NCBI GenBank assembly: GCA_016458225.1
Contig: JAEMGR010000023.1
Location: 124,001-188,000, forward strand
From: Myxococcaceae bacterium JPH2
GTDB taxonomy: Bacteria; Myxococcota; Myxococcia; Myxococcales; Myxococcaceae
Direction: 5' to 3'
DNA: 64,000 nt
Shown here: positions 56,912-64,000 of the stretch, piece after piece
Numbering within the stretch: the stretch's first letter is position 1
Layout of the letters: the number at the start of each line of letters is the position of its first letter
Position numbers and translations under genes: made by a program
The notes under the pieces: generated by a model
The model's input: the letters and a program-made list of their open reading frames with translations, nothing else
Database searches by the model: none
Told to the model about the DNA's origin: nothing

Positions 56912-57457
56912 TCACTCCTCGGGCGGCTCGCTCTTCGCGGCCTCGGTGAGCGTGGAGATCTCCTCGCGCAACTCGCCCAGCCGCACGCGCTGCCGCTGGA
57001 TGAGCAACTCCAGTTGCTCACGCCGCGCGTTGTCTCCTCGCGAGTCCGCCGTGTCCCGCTCGCGCTCCAGCCGCTCCACGTCGCGCCCCAGCACGGCGGT
57101 GATGCGCTCCGTCTTCGCCAGACGCCAGCGCGCCGTCTGGGGCTTCTCCGGCTCGATGGGGTCGTTCTGCTGCGGCGGGGGATTCGACACCTCCGGCTCC
57201 GGCGGGACATCTCCGGGGCTCGGCGGCACCACCGTGGCCCGCGCCTCGGTCGACTCGACCGCGACAGACCGCGGCGCGGCGGTCACGGGACGTGGACTCG
57301 GCTCCGCGTCAGGCGGGCGCGAGGGAGCGGCCGGCACCTCCGCTGTCATCGGGGACTGTGGCAACGGAGCGCTCGGCGCGGGCCACAGCCACACCGCGAG
57401 CACCGCCACCCCGAGCACCATCACGCCCGCCCACAACACGCGATAACGGATTCGCAT
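56912..57457 (-). CDS. Membrane-anchored coiled-coil protein
   Basis: A 181-residue protein: an N-terminal anchor helix (VLWAGVMVLGVAVLAVWLW), about 80 residues of Pro/Ser/Ala linker, and a C-terminal heptad-rich helix (ERITAVLGRDVERLERERDTAD, then LELLIQRQRVRLGELREEI). The layout suggests a periplasmic linker plus dimeric coiled coil. No family recognised. ATG at 57457 chosen over a GTG directly upstream. First of three minus-strand genes that are close together with those downstream at 57510 and 57902 upstream of it. Confidence 0.68.
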   Translation of the reverse strand: MRIRYRVLWAGVMVLGVAVLAVWLWPAPSAPLPQSPMTAEVPAAPSRPPDAEPSPRPVTAAPRSVAVESTEARATVVPPSPGDVPPEPEVSNPPPQQNDPIEPEKPQTARWRLAKTERITAVLGRDVERLERERDTADSRGDNARREQLELLIQRQRVRLGELREEISTLTEAAKSEPPEE

Positions 57458-57509
57458 CACACCCGGTCCGACGCGCGCGCCCCGTTGCGAGGCTCGCGCG
57501 AATGGCGAC

Positions 57510-57890
57510 TCACAGCCGCAGGCGCCAGCTCCCCGCCTGCTGCTCCACCCTCAGGAGGTACGGCTCGCGCCGCACCGTTCCATCACTCGACATCCGCGCA
57601 CGCACCAGCACCGCGTTGGAATCGCGCCCGTCCACCTTGGCCTCGAGAACCTCTTCGAGCATGAGCCCATGCTCGCGCAGCTCCCGCACCGTCTCTTCGC
57701 ACGGGCGCGCCCCGCCACCGGTGGCGAGCATCGGCCCCAGCACCGTGCAGTCCCGCGAGGGCAGCGCGGCGAAGAAGCGACGCACCGCCGCTTCTCCCGC
57801 CTCCGCCTTCGCGGACGTCGTGGGCGCGCAGGCGAGCGCCATCAGCGCCAGCCCCGCCACCCACACCTTGTCACCCCGACGCCGCGCCAC
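57510..57890 (-). CDS. Small lipoprotein (NTF2/DUF4878-like)
   Basis: A 126-residue lipoprotein (LALMALAC lipobox). The mature part EAAVRRFFAALPSRDCTVL, then LREHGLMLEEVLEAKVDGRDSNAVLVRARM and EPYLLRVEQQAGSWRLRL has the order of helices and strands of NTF2-like or DUF4878 domains. No active-site residues recognised. It starts with GTG, eleven bases after the stop of the gene at 57902, so the two are likely in one operon. Confidence 0.7.
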   Translation of the reverse strand: MARRRGDKVWVAGLALMALACAPTTSAKAEAGEAAVRRFFAALPSRDCTVLGPMLATGGGARPCEETVRELREHGLMLEEVLEAKVDGRDSNAVLVRARMSSDGTVRREPYLLRVEQQAGSWRLRL

Positions 57891-57901
57891 GGCCCGCGCG
57901 C

Positions 57902-58795
57902 TCAGTAGCAGTTGGGCGCGAACAGCTCGTCGTCGCTCGCGGAGACGAACTGGTCATCGCAGTAGGCGCTCGCCAACATGTGGCCGTTGCGCACGCAGCC
58001 GTCGTGGTTCGTGGCGTCCAGCGTGTACTGGGTGTCACCACCACAGCCACCACCGCAACGGCCCCAGCAGATGCCCATGACCTTCGGGCGCGACCAGTGG
58101 TCGGGCTCGCCGCACAGCCACGTGCTGCCGCTCAGGTAGTACTCATCCCCGCTGCACGAGGTGTGGTCACCGAGCTGCGCGATCTGCTGGTTGCCCGCCC
58201 AGTCGAAGCCGCCCTTGTTGCAGTCGTGCTTCGCGTACGAGTACCAGTTGTAGACGCCGCCGCAGCTTCCCGTGAACTTGCCGTTGCACTTCGCATAGCT
58301 GCACAACATGGTGTAGCCGCGGCCCTGCTCGCCCATCACCAGTCGCTTCAGCTCGACGGTGGTGGGGTTCTCGGCCCACAGGCCCACCGCGCGCCGCAGG
58401 TACATGGCCTCCGGCGTCGCCGCGTCACCCACGGGCAGCGCCGTGTTCAGCTCGGCGTAGAGCGCGGACACCAGCTCGCGGTCCGCGTCCAACAGCTGCG
58501 TGTCCTGTGCGTTGCCATCCGCGAAGCCATCCATCGTCGACACGCCGTTGGCCGGATCCAACAGCCCGGTCAACGTCATGCCGTGCAGCCGCATCTCCAG
58601 CCGGTAGACCCCGGACTCCACCTCGCGCGAGGAGAACGTCACCTCGGCGCCGGTGCGCACGAACGACCCCTGCGTCACGCCGGGCTCGGTGGACAGCGAC
58701 AGCCCCTCTGTCTTGGGCGCTGACTCCGGCGCCCCACCCGCTCCGCCACATGCCCACAGCATCAACGTCGCGACCGCACCGAGCATCTTCCGCAT
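57902..58795 (-). CDS. Cys-rich secreted lipoprotein
   Basis: A 297-residue lipoprotein (LMLWACGG). The first 170 residues are an ordinary mixed domain. From about 175 the protein becomes Cys/Gly/Tyr/Trp-rich (CSYAKCNGKFTGSCGGVYNW, then CWGRCGGGCGGDTQY) with about 14 cysteines, which implies extensive disulfides in an extracellular domain. I do not recognise it. The ATG at 58795 precedes the signal peptide. Confidence 0.72.
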   Translation of the reverse strand: MRKMLGAVATLMLWACGGAGGAPESAPKTEGLSLSTEPGVTQGSFVRTGAEVTFSSREVESGVYRLEMRLHGMTLTGLLDPANGVSTMDGFADGNAQDTQLLDADRELVSALYAELNTALPVGDAATPEAMYLRRAVGLWAENPTTVELKRLVMGEQGRGYTMLCSYAKCNGKFTGSCGGVYNWYSYAKHDCNKGGFDWAGNQQIAQLGDHTSCSGDEYYLSGSTWLCGEPDHWSRPKVMGICWGRCGGGCGGDTQYTLDATNHDGCVRNGHMLASAYCDDQFVSASDDELFAPNCY

Positions 58796-59106
58796 GGTGT
58801 TGCGTCCCTCCGGCCAGGTGATTGACACCGAAATCAACCGCAGCCAGTAGCGGGCCTCTGCCTTCGGACACAAGGCGGGTTGCGTCACGAAGCCATGACG
58901 CACCCGCTCTCAGGCGAGCCACCACGCGGCAGGCCCGACCCCGTCGGTCTCCGCCCGAGCAGTGTGAGACATGCGACACCTGGCGTGGGCGTGCCTTGCT
59001 CGGGAGGGGCACCGGCCGGGCAGGCGAATCCATCGAGTGCGGGCCGAGGCCACCGGGGATGTGGCATGAAGCCCTGGCGTTTCCGATGCCCCTGGAGGAG
59101 CCCCCT
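58796..59106. other. Divergent intergenic region, 311 bases
   Basis: Lies between the Cys-rich lipoprotein (minus) and the M3 peptidase (plus). It contains the peptidase ribosome site GGAGGAG at 59093-59099. No convincing operator, RNA gene or small CDS was found; the frame running through it in front of the peptidase is Arg/Pro-rich and has no homology I can see. Confidence 0.4.
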
Positions 59107-61203
59107 TTGAAACGACTCTCTGCCCTGACCCTGACCGCCGCGCTGGCCGCCACGGGTTGCTCGAATGGCAGCATCGCCCACAAGCCCGAGATGCAGGCGA
59201 AGCTCAAGGCCGCCAACGCCGCGCCCAAGCCCTTGCCGCCTCCCCGGGGGTCCGAGCTGCTCTCCGGCACCCCCGCGGCCTTCACCGCCGCGTGCACCGC
59301 CGACATCGAGCGCGCGCGGGCGCAGGTGGCCTCACTGAAGAAGCTCAACGCCAAGGCGAACGGGCCGGCCGTGCTGGCCGCCTATGACGAGGCGATGGCG
59401 TCGCTCTTCAACGCGACCAACCGCTCCGGCCTGGGCCGCGAGGTGCTGCCGGACGCCGCCATGCGCGACGCCGCCCGCGCGTGCGAGCAGGACGTGGACG
59501 CCGTCAACGTGGAGATCTCCCAGGACCGGAGCGTCTACGACGCACTGTCCCTGGTGGACCTGTCCAAGGCGGATGGCCCCACGCAGTACTGGATCCAGCG
59601 CGTGCTGCTCGACTTCCGCCGCTCGGGCGTGGACCGGGACGAGCCCACGCGCGCGAAGGTGAAGGCGCTCAACGAGGCCATCCTCAAGCTGGGGCAGGAG
59701 TTCGGGAAGAACATCGCGGAGGACGTGCGCACCGCGACGTTCACGGCCAAGGAGCTGGACGGCCTGCCCGAGGACTACCGGGCGTCCCATCCCGTGGGGA
59801 AGGACGGCAAGGTGGCCATCACCACCAACTACCCGGACTACTTCCCGTTCATGACGTACGCGAAGAACGCCAAGGCGCGCGAGCGGATGTGGCGCACCTA
59901 CCGTCAGCGCGCGTTCCCGAAGAACCAGGAGGTGCTCACGCAGCTCATCGCGAAGCGGCACGAGCTGGCCACGCTGCTGGGCTACGCGAACTGGGCCGCG
60001 TACACCACCGAGACGCGCATGACGCGCACGCAGCAGGCCGCGGCGGACTTCATCGACCAGCTCTCCGGCGCCACCGAGGCCCGCGCGAAGCAGGAGATGG
60101 CGGACCTGCTGGCGCGCAAGAAGAAGGACGTGCGCGGCGCCACGGCGGTGGAGCCGTGGGACCAGGACTACTACGAGGACCGGCTGCGCTCGGAGCGCTT
60201 CGGGTTCGACTCGCAGGCGGTGCGCCCGTATTTCGAGTACGCGCAGGTGAAGGAAGGCGTCCTGGGCATCACCTCGCGGCTGTGGGGCATCACCTTCCAG
60301 CCGGTGAAGGATGCCAAGGTCTGGCACACGGACGTGGAGACGTATGACGTGGTGGACGGCGGCAAGCTGCTCGGCCGCATCTACCTGGACATGCATCCGC
60401 GCGACGACAAGTACAAGCACGCCGCGCAGTTCGACCTGGTGTCGGGCCAGAGCGGCAAGCGCTACCCGGAAGGCGTGCTCGTGTGCAACTTCGCGCGCCC
60501 CGGCGAGCTGATGACGCACGACGAGGTGGAGACGTTCTTCCACGAGTTCGGCCACCTGCTGCACGCCATCTTCTCCGGTCACCAGCAGTGGAGCGGCATC
60601 ACGGGCATCCGCACCGAGTGGGACTTCGTGGAGACGCCGTCCATGCTGCTCCAGCAGTGGGCGCAGCAGCCGGAGGTGCTCAAGGAGTTCGCCAAGCACT
60701 ACCAGACGCACGAGCCCATCCCGGCGGACCTGGTGGAGAAGCTGCGCGCGTCGAAGGAGTTCGGCCAGGGCCTCTGGGCGCGTCGCCAGCTCTTCCTGTC
60801 CGCGCTGAGCCTCGCCTACTACTCGCGCGACCCGGGCTTCGACTTGTCGCAAGTGCAGAGTGAGCTGCAGAAGAAGCTCAGCCCCTTCCGCCACGAGTAC
60901 CGCGACGGCACGCACTTCGAGCTCGCCTTCGGCCACCTGGATGGATACTCGGCCGCGTACTACACGTACCTCTGGTCCTCGGTCATCGCGAAGGACCTGG
61001 AGACGGAGTTCGTGAAGCACGGCTACCTGGACCGGGACACGGCGATGAAGTACCGCCGCACGGTGCTGGAGCCCGGTGGCGCCAAGCCCGCCGCCGAGTT
61101 GGCGAAGGACTTCCTCGGACGGCCCTACGGCTTCGACGCCTACCGGGCCTTCCTCGACGGAAGCGCCGCGAAGAACACCCGCACGGCGAAGGACACGCCG
61201 TAG
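59107..61203 (+). CDS. M3-family (thimet oligopeptidase-like) metallopeptidase lipoprotein
   Basis: A 698-residue zinc peptidase. I set the start at the TTG at 59107: GGAGGAG ends seven bases upstream and a lipoprotein signal follows at once (LTAALAATGCS). The zinc motif is HEFGH (H479, E480, H483) in FFHEFGHLLHAIFSG, with third ligand E509 in DFVETPSMLL, and FLSALSLAYYSRDPGFD downstream. The long helical N-terminal part (60-400) is typical of M3 oligopeptidases, which cut short peptides. Being lipid-anchored, it would digest peptides outside the cytoplasm, useful in predation. Confidence 0.92.
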   Translation: MKRLSALTLTAALAATGCSNGSIAHKPEMQAKLKAANAAPKPLPPPRGSELLSGTPAAFTAACTADIERARAQVASLKKLNAKANGPAVLAAYDEAMASLFNATNRSGLGREVLPDAAMRDAARACEQDVDAVNVEISQDRSVYDALSLVDLSKADGPTQYWIQRVLLDFRRSGVDRDEPTRAKVKALNEAILKLGQEFGKNIAEDVRTATFTAKELDGLPEDYRASHPVGKDGKVAITTNYPDYFPFMTYAKNAKARERMWRTYRQRAFPKNQEVLTQLIAKRHELATLLGYANWAAYTTETRMTRTQQAAADFIDQLSGATEARAKQEMADLLARKKKDVRGATAVEPWDQDYYEDRLRSERFGFDSQAVRPYFEYAQVKEGVLGITSRLWGITFQPVKDAKVWHTDVETYDVVDGGKLLGRIYLDMHPRDDKYKHAAQFDLVSGQSGKRYPEGVLVCNFARPGELMTHDEVETFFHEFGHLLHAIFSGHQQWSGITGIRTEWDFVETPSMLLQQWAQQPEVLKEFAKHYQTHEPIPADLVEKLRASKEFGQGLWARRQLFLSALSLAYYSRDPGFDLSQVQSELQKKLSPFRHEYRDGTHFELAFGHLDGYSAAYYTYLWSSVIAKDLETEFVKHGYLDRDTAMKYRRTVLEPGGAKPAAELAKDFLGRPYGFDAYRAFLDGSAAKNTRTAKDTP

Positions 61204-61287
61204 CAGAAGCCCGCCTCGGGCCGGGGGGCATGACGCACGCCCTCCGGTCCCGGGCTACTCCTCGGAGAAGAAGTCGGAGTCGACGGC

Positions 61288-63111
61288 TCAGGACTCGGCG
61301 GGGTCGAGCGGCTCGGTTGAATCTTCATCGCCTGGGTCGCGCAGTCGGGCGGCCTCTGCTTCGAGTTCCGCGCCCACGGGATACAGCGTGAGGTGTCTCG
61401 CGGGCTCGCTGCCGTGGCTCACGGTCTCCAGCGGATAGCGCGCCACCAGTCGGTGCTGGAGCTTGCGCACCCGCGATGACCGCGGCGCGAGCGCCACCAC
61501 CTCGCCTTCCCGGAGCACCCGTTGGATGGCGTGCTCCGCCTCCGCCACGGCCTCGCGCACCTCTTCTGCGTCCACGCCTTCCAGAATCATGAAGGCGTCG
61601 CGCAACGCCCGGCGCAGCTCGGCGGTGCTGTCGCGGCGCACCTCCGCCACTCGCGCACCCGTCAATGCCACGACCCGGCGCATGCGCGGGTCATTCGCCT
61701 TCGCGCGCAAGGACACCACCAGGTCCGCGGACTCCAGCCGGCTCACCACCTTCACGTCCACCGGCAGCTCTCGCAGCACGCGCTGGAGGACATCGCGGCT
61801 CACGCCGTGGGCGTAGATGCGGGTGGGTTCGCCCTGCGCGTTCACCACGCCCGTCGCTCGAACGGCCTCCGCGCGATTGAAGCGCGTCGGCGGGACCTCC
61901 GCTTCCGTGCGGCCCTGCGACTCCCTCACGAACGGAGGCCGGCGCGTGGCTCCAGGCCACGTGCTCACCGTCGCCGGAACATCCACAGGCACAGCGTGTC
62001 TCGGTGACTCGGCAGGCAGCACGGGCTTGGTGCCTTCATGGGTCGCGGCACGACGCATCGACTCAACGGGCGCGGGAGCGCTCACGCTCGCGTCGTGCGC
62101 AGTGCTCCGCACGGGCGTGGTCTCTACCGGCTCCGCTCCGTGACGCCGCGTCTCGCCTCCCACGGGTCTTCCTGACAGGAGTCGATCCACCGCGTCCGCC
62201 GTGTCGCGATGCACGCGCACTTCGTCACGGCCCACCATCTCCACCACGATGTCGAAGGTGGGCGGTGCCTTGCGCTCGCTGACGGTCTTCTGCGTGTTGC
62301 GCCGGCGCGCCTCGTCGTCGCTCAGCGTCACCGAATGCACGCCCCCCACCAGGTCCGACAGCGTGGGGTTCAACACGAGGTTCTCCAGCGTGTTTCCATG
62401 CGCCGTCGCCACCAACTGCACCCCGCGCTCCGCGATGGTCCGCGCCGCGCTCGCCTCCGCCGACGTCCCAATCTCGTCCACGATGATGACCTCGGGCATG
62501 TGGTTCTCCACCGCCTCGATCATCACGTCGTGCTGGCGATCCGGCCGCGACACCTGCATCCGCCGCGCGGTCCCAATGCCTGGATGCGGCACGTCCCCAT
62601 CGCCCCCAATCTCATTGGAGGTGTCCACCACCATCACCCGCTTGCACAGGTCATCCGCGAGCACGCGCGCCACCTCGCGCAGCTTCGTCGTCTTGCCCAC
62701 ACCCGGCCGCCCCAGCAGCAGCAGGTTTCGGCCCGAGGCGATGAGGTCTCGCAGCATGTCGATGGTGCCGTACACCGCCCGCCCCACCCGCAGCGTCAAG
62801 CCCACCACCCGGCCTCGGCGGTTGCGGATACCCGACACTCGATGCAGCGTCCGCTCGATGCCCGCGCGGTTGTCTTCTCCCAACGCGCCCACACGAGCCA
62901 GCACCGCCTCCAGCTCCTCCTCGCGCACGGGCTCATCGCGCAGCCGCTTCGAGCCATGCACCGTGCGCACCTCGGGCGGACGCCCCAGGTCCAGCACCCA
63001 CTCCAGCACGTCTTCCGAAGCCATCGCCCGAGCCAGGGTGCGCAGCGGCTCCGGCAGCACCTCCACCAACAGCGGGTAGTCGTCAGCGTCGGCGGAGCGC
63101 GAATCGGTCAT
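61288..63111 (-). CDS. AAA-type ATPase with C-terminal R3H domain
   Basis: A 607-residue cytosolic protein. The N-terminal half is a SpoIIIAA/Ycf45-like ATPase: Walker A GRPGVGKTTKL, then VMVVDTSNEIGGDGD, PEVIIVDEIGT as Walker B and TAHG as sensor. Residues 290-420 are a variable Pro/Arg/Thr linker. The C-terminal ~110 residues include LREGEVVALAPRSSRVRKLQHRLVARYPL, an R3H domain for single-stranded nucleic acid. Such R3H-ATPases are widespread in bacteria with unclear roles. ATG start at 63111. Confidence 0.88.
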   Translation of the reverse strand: MTDSRSADADDYPLLVEVLPEPLRTLARAMASEDVLEWVLDLGRPPEVRTVHGSKRLRDEPVREEELEAVLARVGALGEDNRAGIERTLHRVSGIRNRRGRVVGLTLRVGRAVYGTIDMLRDLIASGRNLLLLGRPGVGKTTKLREVARVLADDLCKRVMVVDTSNEIGGDGDVPHPGIGTARRMQVSRPDRQHDVMIEAVENHMPEVIIVDEIGTSAEASAARTIAERGVQLVATAHGNTLENLVLNPTLSDLVGGVHSVTLSDDEARRRNTQKTVSERKAPPTFDIVVEMVGRDEVRVHRDTADAVDRLLSGRPVGGETRRHGAEPVETTPVRSTAHDASVSAPAPVESMRRAATHEGTKPVLPAESPRHAVPVDVPATVSTWPGATRRPPFVRESQGRTEAEVPPTRFNRAEAVRATGVVNAQGEPTRIYAHGVSRDVLQRVLRELPVDVKVVSRLESADLVVSLRAKANDPRMRRVVALTGARVAEVRRDSTAELRRALRDAFMILEGVDAEEVREAVAEAEHAIQRVLREGEVVALAPRSSRVRKLQHRLVARYPLETVSHGSEPARHLTLYPVGAELEAEAARLRDPGDEDSTEPLDPAES

Positions 63112-63339
63112 GGCGTCCTCCCTCTACCGGAGGACGCACGCCACGTCCCCTTCCCTGTCGGAGAACTTCCCTTCCGAGCCCACGCGCGCGCAGCACATTC
63201 CCCGTGGCACTCGAACGGCGCGACCCTGCCCCTCGGACGCGTCCATCCGTCCGCCAGCCACCACCCATGGGGTTGGTGAGCGTCTTGCTTGGAGAGGCGG
63301 TTGGACCCGCGCCTTCGCGGGACGGCAGGGGAGCGCGAC

Positions 63340-64000
63340 GTGACCTCCACGAATCGTCGACGAAACGCGCTGGCACTGACGGGACTGGCCCTCGCGCTGG
63401 TGCTCGCCGCATGTCCTTCCAACACGCCGCCCAAAGCGCGCGTGCTGCCCGGACCGGATGCGCCCCCCCCTGAAGAACCAGCCCATCCACCACCCGTGGA
63501 CAACGAGGCCGCGTGCCGCAGTGACGCAAGAGACCCGGGCCGAGTCACGCTGCACCGGCTCAACCGTGCCGAATACGACAACACCGTGAGGGACTTGCTG
63601 GGTGACACCACGCACCCCGCACGGGAATTCCCCGCGGACGACCACGGCTTCGGCTTCGACAACAACGCGGACGTGCTCAGCATGTCGCCCCTGCTGATGG
63701 AGAAGTACTCCAGCGCGGCGGAGCGTCTGGTGGATGAAGCCTGGGCTCGGGGCGACCTGGGCGCGCGCTGCGTGATGGACACGGTCTCTCCCGAGCCCTG
63801 CGCGCGCGACATCCTCGCGGCCTTCGCCCATCGCGCGTGGCGACGCGCCGTGACGGACGCGGAGGTGACGCGCCTGCTGGGCTTCCTCTCGCTGGCTCGC
63901 CAGCACGGGGACTCACCCGAGGTGGGCCTGAAGCTGGCGCTGCGCGCCGTGCTCGTGTCGCCGCACTTCCTCTTCCGCGTGGAGAAGGACCCAGCCTCCA
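63340..64000 (+). CDS. DUF1587/DUF1592-type lipoprotein, 5' part (runs off the window)
   Basis: An open frame from GTG at 63340 (GGGGAG upstream) continues without a stop to the window end, giving 220 residues. A signal peptide ends in LVLAAC. Then VTLHRLNRAEYDNTVRDLLG and the FPADDHGFGFDNNADVLSMSPLLMEKY segment are the DUF1587/DUF1592 opening of the planctomycete-type PSD1 family, followed by FAHRAWRRAVTDAEVTRLLGFL and LRAVLVSPHFLFRVE. These multi-domain proteins often follow with DUF1588/DUF1585 and a c-type cytochrome; their function is unknown. Confidence 0.82.
   Translation, partial: MTSTNRRRNALALTGLALALVLAACPSNTPPKARVLPGPDAPPPEEPAHPPPVDNEAACRSDARDPGRVTLHRLNRAEYDNTVRDLLGDTTHPAREFPADDHGFGFDNNADVLSMSPLLMEKYSSAAERLVDEAWARGDLGARCVMDTVSPEPCARDILAAFAHRAWRRAVTDAEVTRLLGFLSLARQHGDSPEVGLKLALRAVLVSPHFLFRVEKDPAS

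Overview
This is a very GC-rich window with the hallmarks of a fruiting myxobacterium of the Myxococcus/Corallococcus/Cystobacter group. It carries many lipoproteins, two MYXO-CTERM-type C-terminal tails, a Hanks-type kinase followed by a DUF2381 gene, and two Sit-like polymorphic lipoprotein toxin/immunity pairs. I saw no rRNA, tRNA, CRISPR array or insertion sequence. Family names come from recognising motifs by eye. No search was run.

Layout. 0-3.6 kb: a membrane metallophosphoesterase and a GH13 lipoprotein. 3.6-6.5 kb: a Cys-rich tandem-repeat secreted protein, divergent from a 548-residue protein that reads as betagamma-crystallin + Cry delta-endotoxin N-domain + jacalin lectin, i.e. 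a candidate lectin-targeted pore-forming toxin, with an unknown convergent partner. 6.5-9.9 kb: a glutathione S-transferase, a GH114-like lipoprotein, and a SRPBCC-ArsR pair controlled by two matching inverted repeats. 10.0-12.9 kb: a less GC-rich island with a SitA5-like AHH-nuclease lipoprotein toxin, its Imm11 immunity protein and an orphan CD-NTase of the CBASS type with no visible effector.

15.3-30.4 kb is an alpha-glucan/maltodextrin locus. On the minus strand it runs: GH13 lipoprotein, MalK-, MalE-, MalF- and MalG-like ABC transporter, glucodextranase-C-domain protein, a large outer-membrane beta-barrel, and a second glucodextranase-C lipoprotein. A secreted GH13 pullulanase with a MYXO-CTERM tail diverges from it. 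The locus can plausibly cut glucan outside the cell, take oligosaccharides across the outer membrane, and import them with the ABC system. The MalF subunit has an unusual ~330-residue sensor-like N-terminal extension.

30.6-44.8 kb: a diheme lipoprotein; methionine aminopeptidase translationally coupled to a small HTH protein with a perfect upstream palindrome; two coupled secreted proteins; a stretch with a possible decayed gene; an STPK/DUF2381 pair; a PAS-PAS-PAS-GAF histidine kinase; a START-like protein; a HAD 5'-nucleotidase; DUF2267; and small zinc-ribbon and basic proteins.

44.8-64 kb: a DUF1361 membrane protein, a vitellogenin-like protein coupled to a large secreted protein, an M4 protease, a SitA6-like DUF6310 toxin with DUF5953 immunity protein, a trypsin-like protease with an odd tail, an NmrA-like oxidoreductase, several lipoproteins, an M3 peptidase, an AAA/R3H ATPase, and the start of a DUF1587/1592-type protein running off the end.
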